NCBI GenBank assembly: GCA_030147065.1
Contig: JASLAP010000085.1
Coordinates: forward strand, 1-6,014
Source of the DNA: Pseudonocardia sp.
GTDB lineage: Bacteria; Actinomycetota; Actinomycetes; Mycobacteriales; Pseudonocardiaceae
Direction of reading: 5' to 3'
DNA: 6,014 bases
Shown: one piece after another, positions 1 to 4,979 of the stretch
How the letters are laid out: each line of letters opens with the position of its first letter
How positions within the stretch are numbered: position 1 is the stretch's first letter
Translations under genes and position numbers: made by a program
Notes under the pieces: model-generated
Told to the model about the DNA's origin: nothing
Seen by the model: only the letters and a program-made list of their open reading frames with translations
The model's database searches: none

Positions 1-156
1 GAGGTGGACATCGCCGAGGCCACCCGCACCGCCCAGCAGACCGCCGGCTGGGCCGCGCTGGGCCTGGGCCTGACCATGGCCGCCGCCGCGCTGGGCGGCC
101 TGGTCGGGGCGAAGCTCTGGCCCGGCCGCGGCGAGCGCGACTCGCACCGCCGCTGA
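1..156 (+). CDS. C-terminal end of a membrane-anchored protein (partial)
   Basis: Frame 1 is open from the first base to a TGA at 154-156 and gives the last 51 residues of a protein whose start lies outside the window. The visible part has a short polar stretch (EVDIAEATRTAQQ), one hydrophobic segment at about fragment residues 15-38 rich in Ala, Gly and Leu, and a basic tail (RGERDSHRR). By the positive-inside rule the tail should be cytoplasmic. This looks like the last transmembrane helix of a membrane protein. The family cannot be recognised from so little sequence. A strong hairpin 21 bases after the stop supports a real gene end here. The gene converges on the anti-sigma kinase gene at 349-789. 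Confidence 0.7.
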   Translation, partial: EVDIAEATRTAQQTAGWAALGLGLTMAAAALGGLVGAKLWPGRGERDSHRR

Positions 157-177
157 CCCGGGATCGGGCGAGGCGCC

Positions 178-210
178 GCTCGAGCCCTCCGTGCCGATGG
201 AGGGCCGAGC
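178..210 (+). terminator. Hairpin, likely terminator of the upstream gene
   Basis: Bases 178-190 pair with 199-210 to form 12 base pairs with a single bulged A at 183 and an 8-base loop (GTGCCGAT). The core is CCCTCC / GGAGGG. It starts 21 bases after the TGA at 156. There is no T tract, which is usual for terminators in high-GC actinobacteria. The pairing is directly visible; the terminator role is inferred from position. Confidence 0.55.
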
Positions 211-265
211 GTCGCCGACCCGACCGGCAGCGTCGACGGCGCTGACGAAGCACGAGAGTTCCGAC

Positions 266-293
266 CGCCCCGGCAGGCACACCTGCCGGGGCG
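266..293. terminator. Perfect 12-bp hairpin, probable bidirectional terminator
   Basis: Bases 266-277 (CGCCCCGGCAGG) pair perfectly with 282-293 around a CACA loop. Past one mismatch (265/294) three more pairs form at 262-264/295-297. It lies between the convergent ends of the gene at 1-156 and the gene at 349-789. Because an inverted repeat folds in either transcript, it could stop transcription from both sides. It has no T tract on either side. Confidence 0.6.
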
Positions 294-348
294 ATCGCCG
301 TTCGCCACCGGGTCGTACGCAGCACTCCCACCCGACCGGGATCTCCCG

Positions 349-789
349 TCAGGTGCTGGTCAGGGCCACGATCGGGGTGGACAGCACGACGGTCGTGCCG
401 TCCGCGCCGGTGTCGATGCGGACCTCGTCCATGAGGCCGCGCATGACGGCCATCCCGTGGCCCGGGTCGTCGCGCTGCGGGTTCCGGCCCCGCCACCGTC
501 CCCGGTCCCGGACGGCGAAGGTCGCGGTCCCCATCCCCGGGAACGGGACCACGACCTCGGCGCTGAGCGCGATCGGGCCGCCGGGTCCGTGGTAGGCGTG
601 CAGGATGCTGTTGGTGATCGCCTCGTTCACCGCGAGGACCACCTCGCCGATGCGCCGCTCCGGCCACCGGTGGTCGCGCAACCAGCCGGCGACCTGGGCG
701 CGCACGGACGACAGCACGGCCGGGTCCGCTTCGAGCGTGAGATCGAACTGCCGCGCACGACGAGGAGGCCCCCAGGTCTCATCGCTCAT
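349..789 (-). CDS. RsbW-like anti-sigma regulatory factor (HATPase_c_2 serine kinase)
   Basis: This 146-residue single-domain protein is of the RsbW/SpoIIAB type. Family members bind a sigma factor and use ATP to phosphorylate an anti-anti-sigma STAS protein. Visible GHKL features are the N box around residues 49-65 with E56 and N60 (NEAITNSILHAYHG), a G1-type motif at 94-100 (RDRGRWR, D95 and G97), and a G2 box at 110-121 (GHGMAVMRGLMDEV). The second glycine of the textbook DxGxG motif is replaced by Trp. The start chosen is ATG at 787-789, giving MSDETWGPP and the usual length for the family. GGTGGGG lies a few bases upstream as a weak ribosome site. In-frame ATGs at 852 and 885 would add a non-domain, Arg-rich extension and overlap a likely promoter. 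The stop is TGA at 349-351. It lies 157 bases downstream of the MEDS-HATPase gene on the same strand, so it is probably a separate transcript. No sigma factor adjoins it, so its partner is unknown. Confidence 0.88.
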   Translation of the reverse strand: MSDETWGPPRRARQFDLTLEADPAVLSSVRAQVAGWLRDHRWPERRIGEVVLAVNEAITNSILHAYHGPGGPIALSAEVVVPFPGMGTATFAVRDRGRWRGRNPQRDDPGHGMAVMRGLMDEVRIDTGADGTTVVLSTPIVALTST

Positions 790-829
790 GCATCCCCACC
801 GTCGTGCGTCGGTCGTCGCGTGAGGTCGG

Positions 830-854
830 CTACCCCGGTTGATCGGAACCATGC
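830..854 (-). promoter_or_regulatory. Possible sigma-B-type promoter of the RsbW-like gene
   Basis: On the minus strand GCAT (851-854), a 15-base spacer and GGGTAG (830-835) fit the pattern GNNT-N14-16-GGGTAY described for Streptomyces general-stress sigma-B promoters, except that the last base is G. The -10 box is 40 bases upstream of the ATG at 789, a reasonable leader length. The -35 element carries little information, so chance is possible. If real, the kinase would be made under the type of sigma factor that it restrains. Confidence 0.35.
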
Positions 855-919
855 CCCCTCGCCTCGACCGGTGGCCGCCGCTCACCTCGACGGGCTGGTC
901 GACCGGAGCGGCGCGGCCC

Positions 920-940
920 GCCGGGACGGCCCGGTCCGGC
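920..940 (-). terminator. Weak hairpin after the MEDS-HATPase gene
   Basis: Bases 920-927 pair with 934-940 to give 7 base pairs with one bulged G, around a 6-base loop. It begins 6 bases past the minus-strand stop at 947-949 and could end the operon. GC-rich sequence forms such stems easily and there is no T tract. Confidence 0.3.
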
Positions 941-946
941 TGCCGG

Positions 947-1939
947 TCACCCGTCCAGCGGGAAGTCGAGGCTCACCGCGGTGATGCCGTCGTCGGTCGC
1001 GACCCGGACGGTGTCGGCGACGCTGCGGGCGAGCAGGAGCCCCATCCCCGTCCGGTCCTCGGCGGGAGCCCCGAAACCCGCCGTGGCCGGGATGACACCG
1101 CCGCCGTGGTCGTCGACGCGGACGCGCACGCTGTGGCCGTCGGCCCAGGCCCTGACCCGCACCGGGGGGCGACCGTGCTGCAGCGCGTTCGTGGCCGCCT
1201 CGCCCGCGGCGACCAGGATGAACCCGGCACGGGACGGGCCGACGTCCTGCCCGTGGACCGGTCGCCGGGCCAGCCAGTCCTGCAGGGCGCGCCGCAGGTC
1301 GCGCAGCTGCGCGGCGTCGTGCAGGACGAGGTCGACAGCGGCTTCGTCAGGGACCCGGTGGAGCGTTTCCCGGTGGGCAGCGAGGTAGTCCGCAGGCTGC
1401 ACGTAGCCGGGGTTCCGCACGGGCAGCCCGTCGGCGCCGAGGATCGTCGGGTGCACCTGCCCCACCCGGTTCAGGAGCGGTTCGGAGTAGGCGCGGGTGT
1501 CGTAGAGACAGGCCCACCGGTGCCCGAACGGGGCGAACACCTCGTTGCTGGCGGCTTCCAGCCGCACGTAGGACTCGAGCCGGTCGACGTCGTCCGCGCC
1601 GCGCCCGTCGTGGTACTCCGAGACGAGCCGCACCGTCGTGCCCGCCGCCCGCCGCTCGGCGAACAGCCGGCGGTAGCCCTGGAACATCGCGCCGAGCTCG
1701 CGGTAGGAGATGCCGGCGGTCCAGTCGACCTGCTCGACGACGTCGCCGCCCAGGGTGGTCCGGAGCAGGTCCTGGGTACCGGGCGAGACCACGGCGATCA
1801 CCCGCTCCCCCCGGGAGAGCCCGTCGCGCACGTACCGGCCGACCACCTGCTGCAGGGCGGCGTCCGAGTCGTAGAACGCCACCGCGTGCTCGTGGGCCGG
1901 CGCGGGGTCCGGTCGGCGCTGTGCGGTGCCGGCGGTCAT
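947..1939 (-). CDS. MEDS-HATPase sensor anti-sigma factor (RsbA family)
   Basis: This 330-residue soluble protein has two parts. Residues about 16-175 match the MEDS sensory fold (named after DcmR of methylotrophs): HEHAVAFYDSD at the start, then GERVIAVVSP, a central VRLVSEYHD strand and WACLYDTR near 142-149. Residues about 215-328 are an RsbW-type HATPase domain: N box with E247 and N251 (GEAATNALQHG), G1 motif DDHGGG at 276-281, and G2 motif RTGMGLLLARS at 296-306. All nucleotide-binding landmarks look intact. The expected role is a cytoplasmic signal-sensing kinase or binder of a STAS partner, which indirectly frees or holds a sigma factor. The ATG at 1937-1939 overlaps the TGA of the MEDS-STAS gene (ATGA), and GAGGA stands 6 bases upstream, so the two are almost certainly translationally coupled. 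The frame remains open far upstream, but that part is antisense-type noise over the STAS gene. The signal sensed by the MEDS half is unknown. Confidence 0.9.
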   Translation of the reverse strand: MTAGTAQRRPDPAPAHEHAVAFYDSDAALQQVVGRYVRDGLSRGERVIAVVSPGTQDLLRTTLGGDVVEQVDWTAGISYRELGAMFQGYRRLFAERRAAGTTVRLVSEYHDGRGADDVDRLESYVRLEAASNEVFAPFGHRWACLYDTRAYSEPLLNRVGQVHPTILGADGLPVRNPGYVQPADYLAAHRETLHRVPDEAAVDLVLHDAAQLRDLRRALQDWLARRPVHGQDVGPSRAGFILVAAGEAATNALQHGRPPVRVRAWADGHSVRVRVDDHGGGVIPATAGFGAPAEDRTGMGLLLARSVADTVRVATDDGITAVSLDFPLDG

Positions 1940-2742
1940 CGCTGGTCCTCGCGCGGCCCGACCGCCAGGCGGTCGGACGGCCCCACGACGGACAGCAGGT
2001 GCTGCAGCGTGGCGTCCGCCCCGGCGATGACGAGGGTGTCGCCGGCGGGCAACGAGTCGGCCGCGCGGACCAGGGCCTGCACGCCGGCGGCCGCGCAGAA
2101 CCCGAGCTCGGACAGGTCCAGCACGCGCACGCCGGAGTCGAGGGCCCCGCGCAGGACGTGGGCGACCCGGTCGTCGTTGCTGATGTCGATCTCGCCGCGC
2201 AGGCGCAGCGTGCCGGCCACGAGCCGGGCGCCCCAGATGTCGTCGTCGACGTCGTCGAAGTGCCCGGCGAGCATCACGTCGGCGAGCTCGGGCCGGTGGT
2301 CCGGCCGGTAGCGGCACAGCGCCGACATCCCGGCCTCCACGACCGGCCCGCTCACCGCGTGCTCGTGCATCCTGGTGGTGGTGTCCGCGCCGTCGGCCAC
2401 CGCGGCCAGCACCGCCGGTCCGGTCACGACCGCCAGACCGGCCCAGCCCTGGGCGTGCGCCTGGTCCACCCGCAACCGGTGCATCAGCGCCAGACCTTCG
2501 GCGGTGCCGGACGACTCCGCCCGCACGACGGCCGGTTCGAGCACCTCCAGCTGGTGCCCCTCGCACCCGTCGAGGAGTGCGGCCAGCACGGTGTCCCGGC
2601 TCTCCTCGGGTTCGAGCTCGTAGAGGATCCGCTGCCGACGCCGGACCGCCGCACCGATCCACACCGCGATCGCGTCCCCCGCTCCACCGGGGTCGCGGTC
2701 GCGGTGCTCCACCAGGAGGGTGTGCGCCGTGCCTTCGACCAC
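1936..2742 (-). CDS. MEDS-STAS protein, anti-anti-sigma factor type, with altered phosphorylation loop
   Basis: With a GTG start at 2740-2742 the protein has 268 residues. Residues about 5-170 resemble a divergent MEDS domain (HTLLVEHRDRD at the N terminus, ALCRYRPDHRPELADVML at 141-158). Residues about 178-264 are a STAS domain (TLRLRGEIDIS, then VLDLSELGFCAAAGVQALV), the fold of SpoIIAA/RsbV anti-sigma-factor antagonists. In SpoIIAA the loop reads F-M-D-S-S-G with Ser58 phosphorylated. Here the matching positions are Ala217-Ala218-Ala219, so the usual phosphate acceptor is missing. The GTG start is chosen because GAGGAG lies 9 bases upstream, the best ribosome site in the region, and the protein then begins just before the domain. 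Earlier GTGs (2796, 3012) have weaker support, and the latter would overlap the response regulator gene. The stop overlaps the next gene by ATGA. Function inferred: it binds an anti-sigma kinase in response to a signal read by its MEDS half. Confidence 0.87.
   Translation of the reverse strand: MVEGTAHTLLVEHRDRDPGGAGDAIAVWIGAAVRRRQRILYELEPEESRDTVLAALLDGCEGHQLEVLEPAVVRAESSGTAEGLALMHRLRVDQAHAQGWAGLAVVTGPAVLAAVADGADTTTRMHEHAVSGPVVEAGMSALCRYRPDHRPELADVMLAGHFDDVDDDIWGARLVAGTLRLRGEIDISNDDRVAHVLRGALDSGVRVLDLSELGFCAAAGVQALVRAADSLPAGDTLVIAGADATLQHLLSVVGPSDRLAVGPREDQR
1946..1950 (-). promoter_or_regulatory. Ribosome binding site of the MEDS-HATPase gene
   Basis: The minus strand reads GAGGA followed by 6 bases (CCAGCG) and then ATG at 1939. 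It lies inside the last codons of the MEDS-STAS gene and fixes the start of the downstream gene, whose ATGA overlap implies coupled translation. Confidence 0.7.
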
Positions 2743-2751
2743 CTCTGTCGG

Positions 2752-2760
2752 CTCCTCTCC
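2752..2760 (-). promoter_or_regulatory. Ribosome binding site of the MEDS-STAS gene
   Basis: The minus strand reads GGAGAGGAG, with 9 bases (CCGACAGAG) between the last G of GAGGAG and the GTG at 2742. This is the reason for choosing GTG at 2742 over upstream candidates. Confidence 0.7.
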
Positions 2761-2881
2761 GCAACGGGTGGCTTCGTCCCGTCCGGCCCCGATCACGCTC
2801 AGCGTCCCCGGCCGGCGCCACCGCTCCGGCCCGAGGGGCCCGGTGACGACCGGCCGCTCACGAAGGACGCAGCCTAGGGCC

Positions 2882-2934
2882 GCGGTGGCGCCGACGGTAC
2901 CCGCTGCCGGTCGGACGCCGCGGGTCGGCACCGC
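2882..2934 (-). terminator. Possible imperfect terminator hairpin after the response regulator
   Basis: GCGGTG (2882-2887) pairs with CACCGC (2929-2934). Inside it CCGAC (2891-2895) pairs with GTCGG (2924-2928), and CCGC (2901-2904) with GCGG (2920-2923), separated by small bulges. It starts 10 bases past the minus-strand stop at 2945. The bulges and missing T tract keep confidence low. Confidence 0.3.
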
Positions 2935-2944
2935 TGGCGATCGG

Positions 2945-3643
2945 CTATCCGCCGGGTCTGACCAGGCCCGCCTCGTAGGCGACGATGACCAGCTGGGCGC
3001 GGTCCCGCGCATCCAGCTTGGACAGCAGGCGGCCGATGTGGGTCTTCACCGTGCCGAGCGTGACGTGCAGGTCCCGGGCGATCTCGGTGTTGGACAGGCC
3101 GCGCGCGATCAGGGTGAGCACCTCGCGCTCGCGCTCGGTGATGCCCGGGACGGCAGCAGCAGCGGCGGCAGTGGGGCGTCCGTGGCCGGCGAACGCGGCG
3201 ATGAGGCGGCGCGTGACCCGGGGGGCCAGCAGTGCCTCGCCCTCGGCGACCACCCGGATCGCCGTGACGAGGTCGGCCGCGGTCGAGTCCTTGACCAGGA
3301 ACCCGCTGGCCCCGGCCCGGAGCGCGGCGTAGACGTACTCGTCGAGGTCGAAGGTGGTGAGGATGAGGACGCGGACCGACGCCGTCTCGGGGGCGGTGCA
3401 GATGTGCCGGGTGGCCTCGATCCCGTCCATCTCCGGCATCCGGACGTCCATCAGCACGACGTCGGGCAGGTGGTGACGGGCCAGCCGGACGGCCTCGGCC
3501 CCGGTGCCGGCTTCCCCGATCGGCCGGAGACCGGGCTCGGCGTCGAGCAGCGCCCGGAAGCTCTCCCGGATGAGCGCGTGGTCGTCGGCGAGCAGCACGC
3601 GGGTGTCCGCCGTCGGCTCCGGTGCCGGGGCCGGGGCCGTCAC
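2945..3643 (-). CDS. NarL/FixJ-family response regulator
   Basis: This 232-residue DNA-binding regulator is the partner of the histidine kinase encoded just upstream. Residues about 14-130 form the receiver domain: acidic pocket D20-D21 (LLADDHALIRESF), phospho-acceptor D66 in VVLMDVRMPEMDG, conserved T96 in LILTTFD, and K118 in GFLVKDS. An Ala-rich linker (GHGRPTAAAAAAVPG) follows. Residues about 167-228 are a LuxR-type helix-turn-helix (ITEREREVLTLIARGLSNTEIA, then VTLGTVKTHIGRLLSKL). All key residues are present, so phosphorylation by the kinase and DNA binding as a dimer are expected. The GTG start at 3641-3643 overlaps the kinase stop codon (GTGA), with no good ribosome site of its own, which points to translational coupling. 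The stop is TAG at 2945-2947. Its probable targets are the paired palindromes at 4903-4945 between its own operon and the divergent membrane-protein gene; this is inferred from position and symmetry. Confidence 0.95.
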   Translation of the reverse strand: MTAPAPAPEPTADTRVLLADDHALIRESFRALLDAEPGLRPIGEAGTGAEAVRLARHHLPDVVLMDVRMPEMDGIEATRHICTAPETASVRVLILTTFDLDEYVYAALRAGASGFLVKDSTAADLVTAIRVVAEGEALLAPRVTRRLIAAFAGHGRPTAAAAAAVPGITEREREVLTLIARGLSNTEIARDLHVTLGTVKTHIGRLLSKLDARDRAQLVIVAYEAGLVRPGG

Positions 3644-4869
3644 GAGGTGGGATCCGACTCGGCGAGGGGTATGTCGGCGACGACCTGGAACCCGCCGTGG
3701 GCGAGGGGCCCGGCGGTCAGCGTGCCGCCGTAGGTGACGACCCGCTCCCGCATGCCGATCAGACCCTGCCCACCGCCCGGGCGGCGGCGCGGGACCCGGC
3801 GGGCCGGGCCGTCGTCGACGACCTCGATGTGCACCGACCCGGCCGTCTTCTGCACCACGATCCGGCAGTGCCGGGCGTCGGCGTGCTTGACGACGTTGGT
3901 CAGGGCCTCCTGCACGACGCGGAACACTGCCAGGTCGAGGCCGGGCGGGAGGGCGGCGGTCCCGGTCACGTCGAGGTCGACCTCCAGGTCCGGGGCGCGG
4001 AGCCGGTCGACCAGTGCGGGCAGGTCCGCGCAGCCGGGCAGCGGGCCGCGTCCGGCGTCATCCGGACCCTCGGCGGTGGGCCGCAACACCCCGAGCAACC
4101 GGCGGATCTCGGTCATCGCGGCCCGGCTGGTCTGCTCGATCGTGCTCAGCGCGGCCTTCGCGTGCTCGGGACGTTCGTCCGCGAGACGACCGGCCACGGT
4201 CGCCCTGATCGCGATCAGGCTCATGCTGTGCCCGAGGACGTCGTGGAGTTCGCGGGCGATCCGCAGCCGCTCGTCGGCAACGGCCTGGCTGGCCGAGCGG
4301 CGCGCGAACTCGGCCCTGGCGTTGCGCCGCGACCGCACCACCAGCCCGGCCGCCCAGGCCGCGCCGACCAGGACGACGACGATTCCGAGCTCGACCTGCC
4401 ACCACAGCGGCACCTCGCTGCCGGACGTGCCCCGCTCCACCGGCCGGTGGAGTCGGTAGAACGCGGGGACGGTCGCAGCGGCGGCGCCGAGGCCGGCCAC
4501 CAGCGCCGCGACGGCGCCGACGGTCCGGCTGGTCAGGTTCGCCGCCGTGTACGAGGCGACGGCGACCGGGGCGTAGGTCGTCCACACCGCTCCCGCGCCG
4601 ACGACGCCGAGGAGGGTCGCCGTCGCGGCGACCAGCACGACCCAGGCCAGCACCGGCGCGGGCCGGCGCCGACGCAGCAGCAGCGGCAACCCGGCGGCTG
4701 CCCCGACCAGCCAGGCGGCCCAGGCCGGACCGGGGTAGGCGGGTCCGGGCGGGTCGAGCGGGGTGTACGCCACCAGACACGCCAGTGCCACAGCCGTTGC
4801 GGCGTCGACGAGCACGGCACGGCGCTGCCGAGGCTCCGGTCGCGGGCCCGGGCCGACGAAGTGGGGCAC
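3640..4869 (-). CDS. DesK/NarL-type membrane sensor histidine kinase
   Basis: This 409-residue sensor kinase has five or six predicted membrane segments (about residues 17-35, 51-66, 73-95, 99-110, 115-136 and 157-178) with only short loops between them. A signal read inside or at the membrane is therefore more likely than a large external ligand domain. The cytoplasmic part has a HisKA_3 dimerisation helix with phospho-acceptor H209 (RIARELHDVLGHSMSLIAI). It is followed by a HATPase domain with N box E321 and N325 (EALTNVVKHA), G1 motif DDG at 352-354, and G2 motif GQGLIGMRERV at 367-377. All catalytic landmarks are intact. The start is GTG at 4867-4869. An in-frame TAG only four codons upstream rules out a longer protein, and there is no Shine-Dalgarno sequence. 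A -10 box placed exactly 6 bases upstream suggests a leaderless mRNA. It overlaps the response regulator start (GTGA) as one operon. The signal is unknown. Confidence 0.94.
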   Translation of the reverse strand: MPHFVGPGPRPEPRQRRAVLVDAATAVALACLVAYTPLDPPGPAYPGPAWAAWLVGAAAGLPLLLRRRRPAPVLAWVVLVAATATLLGVVGAGAVWTTYAPVAVASYTAANLTSRTVGAVAALVAGLGAAAATVPAFYRLHRPVERGTSGSEVPLWWQVELGIVVVLVGAAWAAGLVVRSRRNARAEFARRSASQAVADERLRIARELHDVLGHSMSLIAIRATVAGRLADERPEHAKAALSTIEQTSRAAMTEIRRLLGVLRPTAEGPDDAGRGPLPGCADLPALVDRLRAPDLEVDLDVTGTAALPPGLDLAVFRVVQEALTNVVKHADARHCRIVVQKTAGSVHIEVVDDGPARRVPRRRPGGGQGLIGMRERVVTYGGTLTAGPLAHGGFQVVADIPLAESDPTS

Positions 4870-4875
4870 CCGAGC

Positions 4876-4881
4876 ACGCTA
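4876..4881 (-). promoter_or_regulatory. -10 box of a leaderless promoter for the kinase-regulator operon
   Basis: The minus strand reads TAGCGT, which fits the actinobacterial TANNNT -10 consensus. It is followed by 6 bases (GCTCGG) and then the GTG at 4869. Transcription would thus start at the first base of the start codon. No TTGAC-like -35 is found at the proper distance. Instead the edge of the palindrome at 4903-4920 falls there, as expected for a promoter that needs an activator. Confidence 0.55.
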
Positions 4882-4902
4882 GGCCGGGCCCGGCGCGACC
4901 GC

Positions 4903-4920
4903 GTCCGACCAGGGTCGGAC
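4903..4920. promoter_or_regulatory. Operator copy 1 (kinase side), 18-bp palindrome
   Basis: GTCCGACC-AG-GGTCGGAC: two 8-bp half-sites in perfect inverted symmetry around a 2-bp centre. Its kinase-side edge is 33 bases from the kinase GTG and overlaps the expected -35 area of that promoter. A dimeric LuxR-type regulator typically binds such a site, so the response regulator at 2945-3643 is the leading candidate. Binding itself is inferred. Confidence 0.7.
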
Positions 4921-4927
4921 ACCCGAT

Positions 4928-4945
4928 GTCCGACCCTGGTCGGAC
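4928..4945. promoter_or_regulatory. Operator copy 2 (membrane-protein side), 18-bp palindrome
   Basis: GTCCGACC-CT-GGTCGGAC: identical half-sites to copy 1, with only the central two bases in the opposite orientation. The centres of the two copies are 25 bp apart, about two and a half helical turns. The outer edge is 34 bases from the ATG of the divergent membrane-protein gene, nearly mirroring copy 1. Confidence 0.7.
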
Positions 4946-4967
4946 GCGGAGCGCGGTCCGGGACTGC

Positions 4968-4973
4968 GATCGT
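4968..4973 (+). promoter_or_regulatory. Candidate -10 box for the divergent membrane-protein gene
   Basis: GATCGT lies 6 bases before the ATG at 4980, the same spacing as TAGCGT has to the kinase GTG. It departs from TANNNT at its first base. No ribosome binding site precedes the ATG, which also suits a leaderless transcript. The call rests mainly on mirror symmetry with the kinase promoter. Confidence 0.3.
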
Positions 4974-4979
4974 CCACCC

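Larger units (their letters stand above)
2743..2944 (-). other. Intergenic leader of the MEDS-STAS/MEDS-HATPase operon
   Basis: This 202-base gap separates the response regulator gene from the operon downstream on the same strand. It must hold either the operon promoter or a read-through leader. GGGTAC (minus strand, 2897-2902) matches a sigma-B-type -10 box, but no matching GNNT lies 14-16 bases upstream, so no promoter is called. A single GGTCGGAC (plus strand, 2909-2916) equals one half of the palindromes near 4911 and 4936 but has no facing partner. A possible hairpin is listed separately. Confidence 0.4.
4899..4949. repeat. Perfect 23-bp inverted repeat formed by two operators
   Basis: Bases 4899-4921 are the exact reverse complement of 4927-4949, separated by 5 bases (CCCGA). 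No mismatch occurs in the 23-bp arms. Each arm contains its own 18-bp palindrome, listed separately. It lies wholly in the divergent intergenic region. A regulatory site is far more likely than a terminator, because both flanking genes start here rather than end. Confidence 0.85.

Noticed and set aside
790..885. Upstream in-frame ATGs (852, 885) for the RsbW-like gene
   Set aside because: They add Arg-rich non-domain residues and overlap the candidate promoter; ATG at 789 gives a normal-length domain start.
839..2311. Long plus-strand open frame opposite the MEDS-HATPase and MEDS-STAS genes
   Set aside because: Its product is low-complexity Arg/Gly/Pro/Val sequence with no domain, and it is a GC-bias shadow of two well-supported minus-strand genes.
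2897..2916. GGGTAC -10-like box and a GGTCGGAC half-site upstream of the MEDS-STAS gene
   Set aside because: The box lacks a matching -35 element and the half-site has no facing partner. Another lone GGTCGGAC occurs at 1971-1978 within coding sequence, so single copies are expected by chance in this GC-rich DNA.
2743..3012. Longer MEDS-STAS protein from in-frame GTGs at 2796 or 3012
   Set aside because: The 3012 start would overlap the response regulator gene by 68 bases and adds Arg/Pro-rich filler. The 2796 start has a weaker GGGGA site than the GAGGAG before 2742. The 2796 start is not fully excluded.
4899..4949. Inverted repeat as a transcription terminator or insertion-sequence remnant
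   Set aside because: Both flanking genes begin here, no transposase or target-site duplication is seen, and the internal 18-bp symmetry of each arm fits operators better.
4926..4979. Upstream in-frame ATG (4926) as the start of the membrane protein
   Set aside because: It lies inside the inverted repeat, adds only polar residues, and would put the second operator in coding sequence. ATG at 4980 fits the symmetric promoter layout.
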